Shown: one piece after another, positions 1 to 6,443 of the stretch | Numbering within the stretch: position 1 is the first letter of the stretch | Layout: each line of letters starts with the position of its first letter | Source of the DNA: UKL13-2 sp044228625 | GTDB lineage: Bacteria; Pseudomonadota; Gammaproteobacteria; Burkholderiales; Usitatibacteraceae | Length of the DNA stretch: 15,809 nucleotides | Direction of reading: 5' to 3' | Assembly (NCBI GenBank): GCA_044228625.1 | Contig: JBGAUM010000082.1 | Coordinates: forward strand, 1 to 15,809 | Notes under the pieces: generated by a model | The model's input: the letters and a program-made list of their open reading frames with translations, nothing else | Told to the model about the DNA's origin: nothing | Database searches by the model: none | Position numbers and translations under genes: made by a program

Positions 1-564
1 GAAGGCTTGGCCGGACAGATCATTCCCGGTGCGGTAGCCGACCTGTTGATTGTCGACGCGCGCCAAAGCGATGCTTACCGCAATCTCATCGAATCCACCG
101 AGCGCGAAGTCCGCGCGACGCTTGTGCGCGGGCAGGCGCTGTATGGCGATTCAACGTTGCTCCAGGCGCTGAGGGGCAGCGCGGCCAATCTTGAGGCGAT
201 GGACGAATTGATGCCCCGCCAAAAGTCGCTTGCGGCTGTTTGCAGTGCAGAGGATCCCACCTATCGTGACATCAGGGGTCGCCTGGAGGCCGCCTTGGCT
301 TTCGACGGCACGTTTGCACTGGCGCGAATGGGCGGTGAACGTGTGGCGGGCGAACTGGCCAAATGCGGGGGCGAAGCCGTGCCAACCGTTCCTGCGACAG
401 CGACGAACGCGACGCGCATGTTGCAATGCCGTTTTGGGCTTCCTTTCGAAGAGACGCCCCTCATGCGCCTCACCGCAGCCGGTGACCCGGAGTACTGGAC
501 GCGTCTGAAGGCCAACCCGAATCTACCGGACTACCTGAAACAGCTGGCTGATTATTACCGGTAG
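1..564 (+). CDS. Amidohydrolase-family protein, C-terminal part (5' end outside window)
   Basis: The reading frame is open from the first base (Glu-Gly-Leu-Ala-Gly-Gln) to a TAG at 562-564, so this is the 3' end of a longer gene. The first ~60 residues match the closing beta-sandwich segment of metal-dependent amidohydrolases: a G-x-I-x-PG-AVADL-L-VD stretch, then D-x-YRNLI, then LVRG-x-x-LYGD. Such enzymes hydrolyse C-N or related bonds on an (alpha/beta)8 barrel, but the metal-binding His and Asp residues would lie upstream of the window and cannot be checked. About 115 residues follow the usual end of the fold. They carry three cysteines and finish in a Leu/Tyr-rich tail (LKQLADYYR), so this subfamily has a C-terminal extension that could be disulfide-bonded if exported. 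It runs convergently towards pdxH with a 36-nt gap. Family assignment is fairly safe; the substrate is unknown. Confidence 0.72.
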   Translation, partial: EGLAGQIIPGAVADLLIVDARQSDAYRNLIESTEREVRATLVRGQALYGDSTLLQALRGSAANLEAMDELMPRQKSLAAVCSAEDPTYRDIRGRLEAALAFDGTFALARMGGERVAGELAKCGGEAVPTVPATATNATRMLQCRFGLPFEETPLMRLTAAGDPEYWTRLKANPNLPDYLKQLADYYR

Positions 565-600
565 CCGGAGGACGGTATTATTTCGAGGCCGTGCCGAAGG

Positions 601-1245
601 CTAAGGAGCCAGGCGTTCAATCTTCCACGCGCCCTTGGCGAGGCGATAGCGGATCCGGTCGTGCATGCGGCTCTCACGCCCTTGCCAGAATTCCATCACC
701 TGAGGGACCACGCGATAACCGCCCCAATGCGGCGGGCGCGGTGGATTGTCGCCAAATTCTGCTTCAAACGCGGACCAGCGAGACTCGAGGTCGGTTCGGG
801 ATGCGATGACTTCGCTTTGTTTTGAAGCCCATGCGCCGATGCGGCTTCCCAGTGGGCGGCTCTTGAAGTACTCGTTGGAATCGGCGGCACTGACCTGCTC
901 GACGCGCCCCTGGATGCGAATTTGTCTTTCCAAAGAAGGCCAGAAGAACAGCAGGGCCGCACGGTTGTTTGCCGCTAGGTCGTGTCCCTTGTGACTGTCG
1001 TAGTTGGTATAAAACACAAAGCCGCGCTGGTCGAAGTCTTTCAAGAGCACGACACGCGCCGAGGGGCGCCGGTCTTCATCGCAGGTAGCGAGTGTCATCG
1101 CATTTCCCTCGGGAACCTCGGCAGCCAGCGCTTCTTGGAACCAGCGGTCGAATTGCGCCACAGGTGCAGCGTGCACATCGGTCTCATTCAGGGAGGCCTT
1201 GCGATATTCGGTGCGCAGCGCGGCAATGTCAGGCTTGGCAGTCAT
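601..1245 (-). CDS. pdxH: Pyridoxamine/pyridoxine 5'-phosphate oxidase
   Basis: PdxH is a cytosolic FMN enzyme that oxidises pyridoxine- or pyridoxamine-5'-phosphate to pyridoxal-5'-phosphate (PLP), the last step of de novo and salvage vitamin B6 synthesis. The 214-residue product is close to the usual ~218. Visible signatures are RVVLLK at residues 64-69 and FYTNYDSHKG around 78-87 (FMN phosphate and dimer contacts), SRPLGSRIGAWAS at 129-141, and SRMHDR at 192-197, where the Arg and His contact the substrate. It ends in the typical RLAP. The ATG at 1243-1245 gives the normal N-terminus; the sequence before it has only a weak Shine-Dalgarno. The gene is transcribed alone, divergent from the H1/SWIB gene. 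Its product would supply PLP to the alaC and thrC enzymes later in the window, though nothing suggests co-regulation. Confidence 0.95.
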   Translation of the reverse strand: MTAKPDIAALRTEYRKASLNETDVHAAPVAQFDRWFQEALAAEVPEGNAMTLATCDEDRRPSARVVLLKDFDQRGFVFYTNYDSHKGHDLAANNRAALLFFWPSLERQIRIQGRVEQVSAADSNEYFKSRPLGSRIGAWASKQSEVIASRTDLESRWSAFEAEFGDNPPRPPHWGGYRVVPQVMEFWQGRESRMHDRIRYRLAKGAWKIERLAP

Positions 1246-1270
1246 GGCGATTTCACGATGGCAGGGGCAT

Positions 1271-1315
1271 TTCGCGAAAAGAGTCCCGTGATCGCGCGAT
1301 CCGCGACATGGACTC
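1271..1315. promoter_or_regulatory. Nested palindromes in the pdxH upstream region
   Basis: Three symmetric elements lie within 45 bp just upstream of pdxH: TTCGCGAA (1271-1278), a perfect 12-bp palindrome GATCGCGCGATC (1290-1301), and an outer inverted repeat GAGTCC (1281-1286) with GGACTC (1310-1315) flanking it. They would sit in the 5' leader or promoter of pdxH on the - strand. They could be an operator or a leader hairpin. No known regulator motif was recognised, so the functional call is inference. Confidence 0.35.
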
Positions 1316-1399
1316 CGGAACCGCGCATGATAGTCTTTTTCATAGGGAAAATTGCACCTTGCGCCAAATCAAAAAAGGTTGCGAAGAAACAACGCGGGC

Positions 1400-1430
1400 T
1401 TGCACATTCGAAGAAAAGATGCGCTATATT
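1400..1430 (+). promoter_or_regulatory. Candidate sigma-70 promoter of the H1/SWIB gene
   Basis: TTGCAC at 1400-1405 resembles a -35 box. TATATT at 1425-1430 resembles a -10 box, with 19 nt between them; reading the -10 as GCTATA at 1423-1428 gives 17 nt. The stretch is clearly more A/T-rich than its surroundings and leaves an untranslated leader of about 80 nt before the ATG at 1519. This fits a strongly expressed nucleoid-protein gene. The call rests on motif likeness only. Confidence 0.45.
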
Positions 1431-1507
1431 CCGCCCTGTGGTACGGAATCACTCTGTGCACAGAGACAATCCGCCGCAAGACGTTACGGAAATTTCGACA
1501 ACAGATT

Positions 1508-1512
1508 GGAGG
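1508..1512 (+). promoter_or_regulatory. Ribosome binding site of the H1/SWIB gene
   Basis: A perfect GGAGG lies 6 nt upstream of the ATG at 1519-1521. It decides the start, because the same frame is open for several hundred bases upstream through DNA that is antisense to pdxH. Confidence 0.8.
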
Positions 1513-1518
1513 AATTAC

Positions 1519-1947
1519 ATGGCTGCAAAGAAACCTGCCGCAAAGAAACCCGCTGCTAAGAAGCCGGCCGCCAAGAAGCCCGCCGCCAAGAAACCCGCCG
1601 CAAAGAAACCCGCGGCCAAGAAACCCGCAGCCAAGAAGCCCGCTGCCAAGAAGCCGGCCGCCAAGAAGGCCGCACCGAAGAAACCCGCCGCAAAGCGCAA
1701 GCCCAATGCAGCGTTCATGAAGCCCATGACCGTCAGCTCGGTTCTCGGCGCAGTGATCGGTTCCGGCGCCATGCCGCGCACCGAAGTCACCAAGAAGCTG
1801 TGGGACTACATCAAGAAGAACAAGCTGCAGGACGCCGTCAACAAGCGCATGATCAATGCGGACGAGAAGTTGAAGGCCGTCTTCGGTGGCAAGAAGGCCG
1901 TCTCGATGTTCGAGATGACCAAGCTCGTTTCCAGCCACCTCAAGTAA
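1519..1947 (+). CDS. Histone H1-like tail fused to SWIB/MDM2 domain protein
   Basis: This 142-residue basic protein has two parts. Residues 2-61 are twelve five-residue units, nine of them perfect AAKKP followed by AAKKA, APKKP and AAKRK, like the DNA-binding C-terminal tail of histone H1. Residues ~62-142 form a compact SWIB/MDM2-type domain: a hydrophobic VSSVLGAVIG helix, then TEVTKKLWDYIKKNKLQD, then KRMINADEKLKAVFGG and a final Phe-Glu-Met helix. SWIB domains occur in eukaryotic chromatin remodellers and in chlamydial topoisomerase and free SWIB proteins. SWIB proteins with Lys/Ala tails are known in Burkholderiales, where a nucleoid or DNA-compacting role is assumed. The gene has its own promoter, a perfect Shine-Dalgarno and a terminator, so it is probably monocistronic and well expressed. 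The role is inferred; the domain calls are strong. Confidence 0.9.
   Translation: MAAKKPAAKKPAAKKPAAKKPAAKKPAAKKPAAKKPAAKKPAAKKPAAKKAAPKKPAAKRKPNAAFMKPMTVSSVLGAVIGSGAMPRTEVTKKLWDYIKKNKLQDAVNKRMINADEKLKAVFGGKKAVSMFEMTKLVSSHLK
1522..1701 (+). repeat. 15-bp tandem coding repeat (AAKKP units, 12 copies)
   Basis: Twelve consecutive 15-bp units encode AAKKP or close variants. Units differ mostly at third positions (GCC/GCA/GCT/GCG, AAG/AAA, CCC/CCG/CCT), so the DNA copies are not identical although the peptide is. The last three are degenerate (AAKKA, APKKP, AAKRK). Copy number could vary between strains by slippage or recombination. Confidence 0.9.
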
Positions 1948-1983
1948 ATTGCGGCGGCTTTGGCCGCGCAATGAGTGTGCAAG

Positions 1984-2015
1984 GCCGGTGCTCACGAAGG
2001 TGGCACCGGCTTTTT
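1984..2015 (+). terminator. Rho-independent terminator after the H1/SWIB gene
   Basis: GCCGGTGC (1984-1991) pairs perfectly with GCACCGGC (2003-2010). The stem extends inward by CAC/GTG across a bulged T, and a T-run (TTTTTATTT) follows directly. It lies 37 nt after the TAA and separates this gene from the nucleoside transporter group. Confidence 0.88.
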
Positions 2016-2234
2016 ATTTCATGGCGCCAAGGGCAATAGCGATTGATATCTATTCGAAGTCCGCACAAACGTACACCGGCGAAAGCTGATAGTCTCGCTC
2101 ACTGATGTTTGCGCAATCGCGGAAGCGTTCGGCGATGTGTTGCAGTGATGATCCCCTCGGGGCTAGACCTGGCAAGCCGAACATTCGGGCGCTGCAAGGG
2201 TAACATCGCAGCCATTCCCAAAAAGGAGAAAAAG
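2016..2234 (+). promoter_or_regulatory. Leader region of the nupC-deoA group
   Basis: This ~220-bp stretch should contain the promoter of the nucleoside salvage group, since a terminator precedes it and a clear Shine-Dalgarno (AAGGAG at 2223-2228) ends it. No convincing -35/-10 pair or known nucleoside-regulator operator was found. A short CCCC-TC-GGGG inverted repeat (2153-2162) is the only symmetry noted. Confidence 0.3.
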
Positions 2235-3509
2235 ATGGCGGAACTTTTACGCAGCGTCGGAGGCATTGCGCTGTTGATCGGAATTGGCTGGGCATTGTCG
2301 ATGGCGCGGGGATCGGTGCGCTGGCGCACGGTGCTGGCCGCACTGGCGGTGCAGTTCGCAATCGGCGCCATCGTGTTGTTCTGGGACCGCGGCAATCAGG
2401 CGCTGCTCGCAGTGGCAACCGGCGTGACCCATGTGCTTGAATTCGGCGCCAAGGGCACGGAATTCATGTTCGGCGGCCTGGTGAGCCCCGACGTTTTCAA
2501 ACCCGGCGGGCTGGGCTTCATTTTTGCGTTTCGCGTCCTGCCCACCATCATTTATGTCACGGCGCTGATCGCCGTGCTGTATTACCTCGGCATCATGCGT
2601 TGGATCATCTCGATCCTCGGCACAATCTTTCAGAAACTGCTGGGTGTGTCCAAGATTGAGTCGTTCTGCGCGGTGACCACGATCTTCCTGGGGCAGAACG
2701 AGATGGGCGCCGCCGTGAAGCCTTTTGTGGCCCAACTCAAGGGGCCCACAATTTTCGCGATCATGACGTCTGGCATGGCGAGTGTGGCGGGTGCCGCGCT
2801 GGCCGGCTATGCCGGGCTGGGCGTCAAGATGGAATATCTGATCGCGGCGAGCTTCATGGCCATTCCCGGCGGCCTTCTGTTCGGCAAATTGCTTTGCCCG
2901 GCGACCGAAGTCGAAACGGTGCGCATGGACAACATGCACTTTGACGAAAAGAAGCCGGCCAATGTCATCGAGGCGGCGGCCTCCGGTGCCGCTTTGGGCT
3001 TCCAGATCGCGTGCGCCGTGGGCGCCATGCTGATCGCCTTTATCGGTTTGATCGCCTTGCTCAACGGCGCGGTGTCCGGAGTGGCGGGATTGATGGGCTT
3101 CAGGGGAGTCAACATGGAGACTTTGCTCGGGTATGCGTTTGCACCCGTGGCCTACATGTTGGGTGTGGCAGAAGAACACATCCGGTTTGCCGGAAATCTG
3201 ATCGGTCAAAAATTGATCCTGAACGAATTTGTGGCGTATGTGAACCTTGCACCGTATTTGAAGTCCCCTGCGGAGGTGACGGCAGCGGGCTTGTCGGTGA
3301 TCGATCCCAAGTCGCTGGCCATCCTATCTTTCGCGCTATGTGGCTTTGCCAATATTGCCTCCATCGCCATCCTGGCTGGCGCATTTGGCAGCGTTGCCCC
3401 GAACTTGCGCGGGCTGGTCGCCCAGTACGGGTTGCGTGTGGTCGCCGCCGCGACGCTCTCCAACCTGATGAGCGCGACCATTGCAGGGATTTGCATCAGC
3501 ATGAGATAG
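2235..3509 (+). CDS. nupC: Concentrative nucleoside transporter, NupC/CNT family
   Basis: This 424-residue inner-membrane protein matches NupC-type CNT symporters, which take up nucleosides with H+ or Na+. The usual length is 400-425. It has about ten hydrophobic segments, the first at residues ~8-24. Family landmarks are FGAKGTEFMFG (70-80), KIESFCAVTTIFLGQNE (140-156), whose GQ-x-E motif helps form the nucleoside site, and LILNEFVAY (327-335), the second nucleoside-contact segment. The GQ-x-E position is Asn here; as I recall, E. coli NupC has Ser and Na+-coupled homologues have Thr. The ATG at 2235 was chosen because AAGGAG stands 6 nt upstream; an upstream in-frame extension has no ribosome site. 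The stop lies 5 nt before deoA, so uptake and thymidine cleavage are probably co-translated. Confidence 0.92.
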   Translation: MAELLRSVGGIALLIGIGWALSMARGSVRWRTVLAALAVQFAIGAIVLFWDRGNQALLAVATGVTHVLEFGAKGTEFMFGGLVSPDVFKPGGLGFIFAFRVLPTIIYVTALIAVLYYLGIMRWIISILGTIFQKLLGVSKIESFCAVTTIFLGQNEMGAAVKPFVAQLKGPTIFAIMTSGMASVAGAALAGYAGLGVKMEYLIAASFMAIPGGLLFGKLLCPATEVETVRMDNMHFDEKKPANVIEAAASGAALGFQIACAVGAMLIAFIGLIALLNGAVSGVAGLMGFRGVNMETLLGYAFAPVAYMLGVAEEHIRFAGNLIGQKLILNEFVAYVNLAPYLKSPAEVTAAGLSVIDPKSLAILSFALCGFANIASIAILAGAFGSVAPNLRGLVAQYGLRVVAAATLSNLMSATIAGICISMR

Positions 3510-3514
3510 CGGCA

Positions 3515-4837
3515 ATGCTTCCCCAAGAGATCATTCGCAAGAAGCGCGACGGCTCAGCCTTGGAGCCGCAGGAGATTTCAGCCTTTGTGCGCGGCATTGC
3601 CGACAACAGCGTCAGCGAAGGGCAGATTGCCGCCTTTGCGATGGCCGTCTTTTTCCAGGGCATGACCATGACCGAACGCGTTGCGCTCACCATGGCCATG
3701 CGCGACTCCGGGCGCGTCCTTGATTGGCGCGCCTTCGACCTTCCCGGCCCGGTGATCGACAAGCATTCCACGGGCGGCGTGGGGGACGTGGTTTCCCTCA
3801 TGCTTGGCCCCATGCTGGCCGCCGTGGGAGGATTTGTCCCCATGATTTCCGGCCGTGGGCTGGGACATACCGGCGGCACGTTGGACAAATTCGATGCAAT
3901 CCCAGGCTACCGGACGTCCGTTCCAATCGAGGTGTTCCAGCGCACGGTCAAGGACGTGGGCGTGGCCATCATCGGTCAGACCTCCGATCTGGCGCCCGCC
4001 GACAAGCGCTTCTATGCCACCCGCGACGTGACGGCCACGGTGGAATCGATTCCGCTCATCACGGCATCGATCCTGTCCAAGAAACTGGCCGCCGGGCTTC
4101 AGGCGCTGGTCATGGATGTGAAAACCGGCAGCGGGGCCTTCATGCCGACGCCGGAAAAGTCGCTGGAGCTGGCGCGTTCGATCGCCAATGTGGGCACCGG
4201 GGCAGGGGTCGCGACGTCCGCGCTGGTGACCGACATGAACCAACCATTGGCGCCATGTGCGGGGAACGCGATCGAGGTGAAGTGTGCCATTGACTACCTG
4301 ACCGGCGCCTCCCGGCCTGCTCGCCTGCACGAAGTCACACTGAGTCTCTGTGCTGAATTGATGGTGACCTGCAAGCTTGCGGCGGACATCGCGGGTGCAC
4401 GGGTGCAACTTGAAGGCGCATTGAAAAGCGGTCGCGCAGCCGAATTGTTTTCGCGCATGGTCAGCACGTTGGGTGGTCCGGCGGACCTCATTGCCATGCC
4501 GGACAAACACCTCGCCCGTGCCGCCGTGATCGTGCCCACGCTTGCGCCGCGCGACGGATTTGTGCATGCCATGGACACGCGGGCCCTGGGGCTTGCCGTT
4601 GTGGCCTTGGGGGGCGGACGGCGCGTCGCGGCGGATACTGTCGATCCTGCCGTCGGGCTGACCGAGTTTGTGGAACTGGGCCAGCGGGTCCGGGCGGGCC
4701 AGCCGCTGGCAGTGGTTCATGCGCGGGATGCCGTGACAGCCGATGCTGCGCGCGCCACCGTGCAACGCGCCATCACGGTCCGTGACGAAGCGTTGCCCAC
4801 ACCGCCGTTGATCGCCCATACCATTCACGCGCATTGA
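3515..4837 (+). CDS. deoA: Thymidine phosphorylase
   Basis: DeoA splits thymidine or deoxyuridine with phosphate into the base and 2-deoxyribose-1-phosphate, feeding pyrimidine salvage and deoxyribose use. The 440-residue product has the same length as E. coli DeoA and matches it closely along its whole length. The opening QEIIRKKRDG is typical. KHSTGGVGD at 83-91 is the phosphate-binding loop of the family. Arg170, Ser185 and Lys189 correspond to the pyrimidine-binding Arg, Ser and Lys of the E. coli enzyme with an offset of one, and VKTGSGAFM (202-210) follows. The domains are the helical alpha domain, the phosphate-binding alpha/beta domain and a C-terminal region with DTRALGLAVVALGGGRR. 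The ATG at 3515 gives the family N-terminus. It lies 5 nt after nupC with only a weak ribosome site, suggesting translational coupling. Confidence 0.97.
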   Translation: MLPQEIIRKKRDGSALEPQEISAFVRGIADNSVSEGQIAAFAMAVFFQGMTMTERVALTMAMRDSGRVLDWRAFDLPGPVIDKHSTGGVGDVVSLMLGPMLAAVGGFVPMISGRGLGHTGGTLDKFDAIPGYRTSVPIEVFQRTVKDVGVAIIGQTSDLAPADKRFYATRDVTATVESIPLITASILSKKLAAGLQALVMDVKTGSGAFMPTPEKSLELARSIANVGTGAGVATSALVTDMNQPLAPCAGNAIEVKCAIDYLTGASRPARLHEVTLSLCAELMVTCKLAADIAGARVQLEGALKSGRAAELFSRMVSTLGGPADLIAMPDKHLARAAVIVPTLAPRDGFVHAMDTRALGLAVVALGGGRRVAADTVDPAVGLTEFVELGQRVRAGQPLAVVHARDAVTADAARATVQRAITVRDEALPTPPLIAHTIHAH

Positions 4838-4859
4838 GCGCGAATCCGAAGGAGTTGAC

Positions 4860-5999
4860 ATGCCCAAAACATCTACGCTGGTACTGGTCGGAACCCGCAA
4901 GGGGCTGTTCAAGCTGCGCGCGGACAGGTCGCGGGGCAAGTGGTGGATCGACGAATCCAAGCCACAGTTCTACGGCCAGCAGGTGAACCACGCCGTGCTG
5001 AACAACGTGACCGGCACGATGATCGCCGCCGCCAAGCCCGGACACATCGGCGCGCAGGTGTACCGCTCCACCGACGGCGGCAAGACCTGGAATGAGGCCA
5101 AGGTGCCGCCGGGCTTTCCCAAGCAACCCACGGACAATCCGGGTTATGGCTGGGCGGTGAACCACGTGTTCTGGATTTCCAAGGGCCACGCTTCGATGCC
5201 GAGGACCTGGTTTGCCGGAACCTCGCCGCATGGGCTGTTCCGCTCGGATGACGATGGCGTGACGTGGGCCTCGGTCGATGGATTCAATCTCGACCCGCTG
5301 CGTCTTACATTGCTAGGAGACGAAAAAGAAAGCGTGCCGGATGGCGCGGTGCTGCATTCGATCAATGTCGATCCGTTCGACGCCAAGCACATCATGCTCG
5401 GCATGTCTGGCGGTGGCGTGTTCGAGAGCTTCGACGAGGGGAAGACCTGGACGCCGCTCAACCGGGGCGTGCAGGCCGATTTCCTGCCCGATCCAGACGC
5501 CGAATACGGCCACGACCCGCATTGCCTGCGCATGCACGCCACCGTGAAGGACGTTGTTTACCACCAGAACCACTGCGGCATCTACAAGCTGGATCGTGCT
5601 GCAAAACGGTGGATGCGCATCGGCGACAACATGCCCAAGGCCATCGGCGATATCGGCTTCCCCATGACCCTGCACCCGAAGGACCCCAATAAGCTCTGGG
5701 TGTTTCCCATGGACGGTACCACCGTGTGGCCGCGCGTGTCGCTGGAGGGCAAGCCGGCGGCCTATGGGTCCTCTGATGGTGGCAAAACCTGGAAACGGCT
5801 GGACAAGGGCCTGCCCAAGTCGCACGGCTGGTTCACCGTCAAGCGCCAGGCCATGGGCGCGGACCAAGCCGATCCGTTGGGCCTCTATTTCGGCACCACG
5901 GGCGGCGAGATCTGGGCCAGCTTCGATGAGGGTGCGAAGTGGAACTGCCTCATGCAGCACTTGCCAATGGTGCTGAGCGTCGAGGCCAATACTCTGTGA
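4860..5999 (+). CDS. BNR-repeat beta-propeller protein (sialidase/YVTN-like fold), function unknown
   Basis: This 379-residue protein carries five BNR (Asp-box) repeats of the S-x-D-x-G-x-T-W type: STDGGKTW 70-77, SDDDGVTW 129-136, SFDEGKTW 190-197, SSDGGKTW 304-311 and the weaker SFDEGAKW 354-361. Their spacing of roughly 50-110 residues fits a multi-bladed beta-propeller. The N-terminus (MPKTSTLVLVGTRKGLFKLR) shows no signal peptide or lipobox, so a cytosolic location is likely and a secreted sialidase is not. The sialidase catalytic Arg triad was not recognised. HDPH (218-221) and HQNHCG (235-240) are striking His/Cys motifs that could bind metal or ligand. GGAG 5 nt upstream fixes the ATG at 4860, 22 nt after deoA. 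The stop overlaps the GTG start of the MoaD-like gene, implying joint function. The fold is sound; the function is not known to me. Confidence 0.82.
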   Translation: MPKTSTLVLVGTRKGLFKLRADRSRGKWWIDESKPQFYGQQVNHAVLNNVTGTMIAAAKPGHIGAQVYRSTDGGKTWNEAKVPPGFPKQPTDNPGYGWAVNHVFWISKGHASMPRTWFAGTSPHGLFRSDDDGVTWASVDGFNLDPLRLTLLGDEKESVPDGAVLHSINVDPFDAKHIMLGMSGGGVFESFDEGKTWTPLNRGVQADFLPDPDAEYGHDPHCLRMHATVKDVVYHQNHCGIYKLDRAAKRWMRIGDNMPKAIGDIGFPMTLHPKDPNKLWVFPMDGTTVWPRVSLEGKPAAYGSSDGGKTWKRLDKGLPKSHGWFTVKRQAMGADQADPLGLYFGTTGGEIWASFDEGAKWNCLMQHLPMVLSVEANTL

Positions 6000-6265
6000 G
6001 CCGGGTGCCGGTGCGGCTGCCGTCGCCGTTGATCTCCTATACGGCGGGCCAGCGCGACGTGGAAGGCGAGGGCGGCACCCTGTCCGAACTGTTCGATGAC
6101 CTCGATCGACAGTACCCCGGCATCCGCTTTCGCATGGTGGACGAACAAGGCCAAGTGCGCCCGCACATGCGGTTCTTCGTCAATCGTGAGTTGCAACGCA
6201 GGATCGACGTGCCATTGCGTGACGGGGATGTGGTGCTGGTGGTGGCGGCGATTTCGGGAGGATGA
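5996..6265 (+). CDS. MoaD/ThiS-family ubiquitin-like sulfur-carrier protein
   Basis: The 89-residue product has the beta-grasp pattern of MoaD/ThiS proteins. An N-terminal beta strand (VPVRLPSPLISYT) is followed by a GGTLSELFDDLDRQYPG helix, a FFVNRELQR strand, an LRDGDVVLVV strand and the C-terminal AAISGG. In this family the terminal Gly-Gly is adenylated and thiocarboxylated to deliver sulfur to molybdopterin, thiamin or other acceptors, or conjugated to proteins. The GTG at 5996 overlaps the upstream TGA by four bases (GTGA), so it is translationally coupled to the BNR protein. No moaE, moeB/thiF-type activating enzyme, thiG or moeA lies in the window, so a role in ordinary cofactor synthesis is not indicated by context. 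The RMVDEQGQVRPH segment sits between the helix and the next strand. Which sulfur acceptor it serves is unknown. Confidence 0.85.
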   Translation: MSRVPVRLPSPLISYTAGQRDVEGEGGTLSELFDDLDRQYPGIRFRMVDEQGQVRPHMRFFVNRELQRRIDVPLRDGDVVLVVAAISGG

Positions 6266-6333
6266 GCGTGGACACGCGGCATGAACTGCTTCATGTCTCC
6301 ACAACAGACGCGGAGGTCTGTTGGTTCCGGCGG

Positions 6334-6359
6334 CACCGGGCAAAACTGTTTGCCCGGTG
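6334..6359. terminator. Perfect 11-bp hairpin between convergent genes
   Basis: CACCGGGCAAA (6334-6344) and TTTGCCCGGTG (6349-6359) form a perfect stem closed by an ACTG loop. It lies after the MoaD-like gene and beyond the 3' end of gltL on the other strand, the expected place for a bidirectional transcription end. Neither strand has a T-run next to the stem, so it is not a textbook intrinsic terminator; an mRNA-stabilising 3' hairpin is equally possible. Confidence 0.5.
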
Positions 6360-6443
6360 AATTCCCGCCTCCACCCTCGCGAATCCGCGCCGCATCCCGG
6401 CGGAGAGGTGGGTGCGTGGCGTTGCTTCAGCGCTTCGTGGTGG

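Noticed and set aside
982..1518. Upstream in-frame extension of the H1/SWIB gene
   Set aside because: It runs antisense through pdxH and the promoter region. The perfect Shine-Dalgarno before 1519 and the basic repeat beginning right there fix the start.
1522..1701. CRISPR-like or mobile repeat array
   Set aside because: The 15-bp units are contiguous, in frame and encode the AAKKP tail. There are no spacers.
2247..3209. Long His-rich open frame on the - strand opposite the nucleoside transporter
   Set aside because: Composition is typical of the complement of hydrophobic codons, and it has no ribosome site or recognisable domain.
3578..4960. Long open frame on the - strand opposite deoA
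   Set aside because: It is a GC-rich shadow rich in His, Arg and Gly with no family features. The + strand DeoA is unmistakable over the same DNA.
4860..5999. Secreted sialidase call for the BNR protein
   Set aside because: Asp boxes alone do not make a sialidase. No signal peptide or catalytic Arg triad was recognised, and the neighbours are not sialic-acid genes.
6262..6360. A ~30-residue open frame overlapping the end of the MoaD-like gene
   Set aside because: A GGAGG stands 6 nt before an in-frame GTG at 6268, but the peptide shows no recognisable features and the last part is the 6334-6359 hairpin. Not enough to call a gene.
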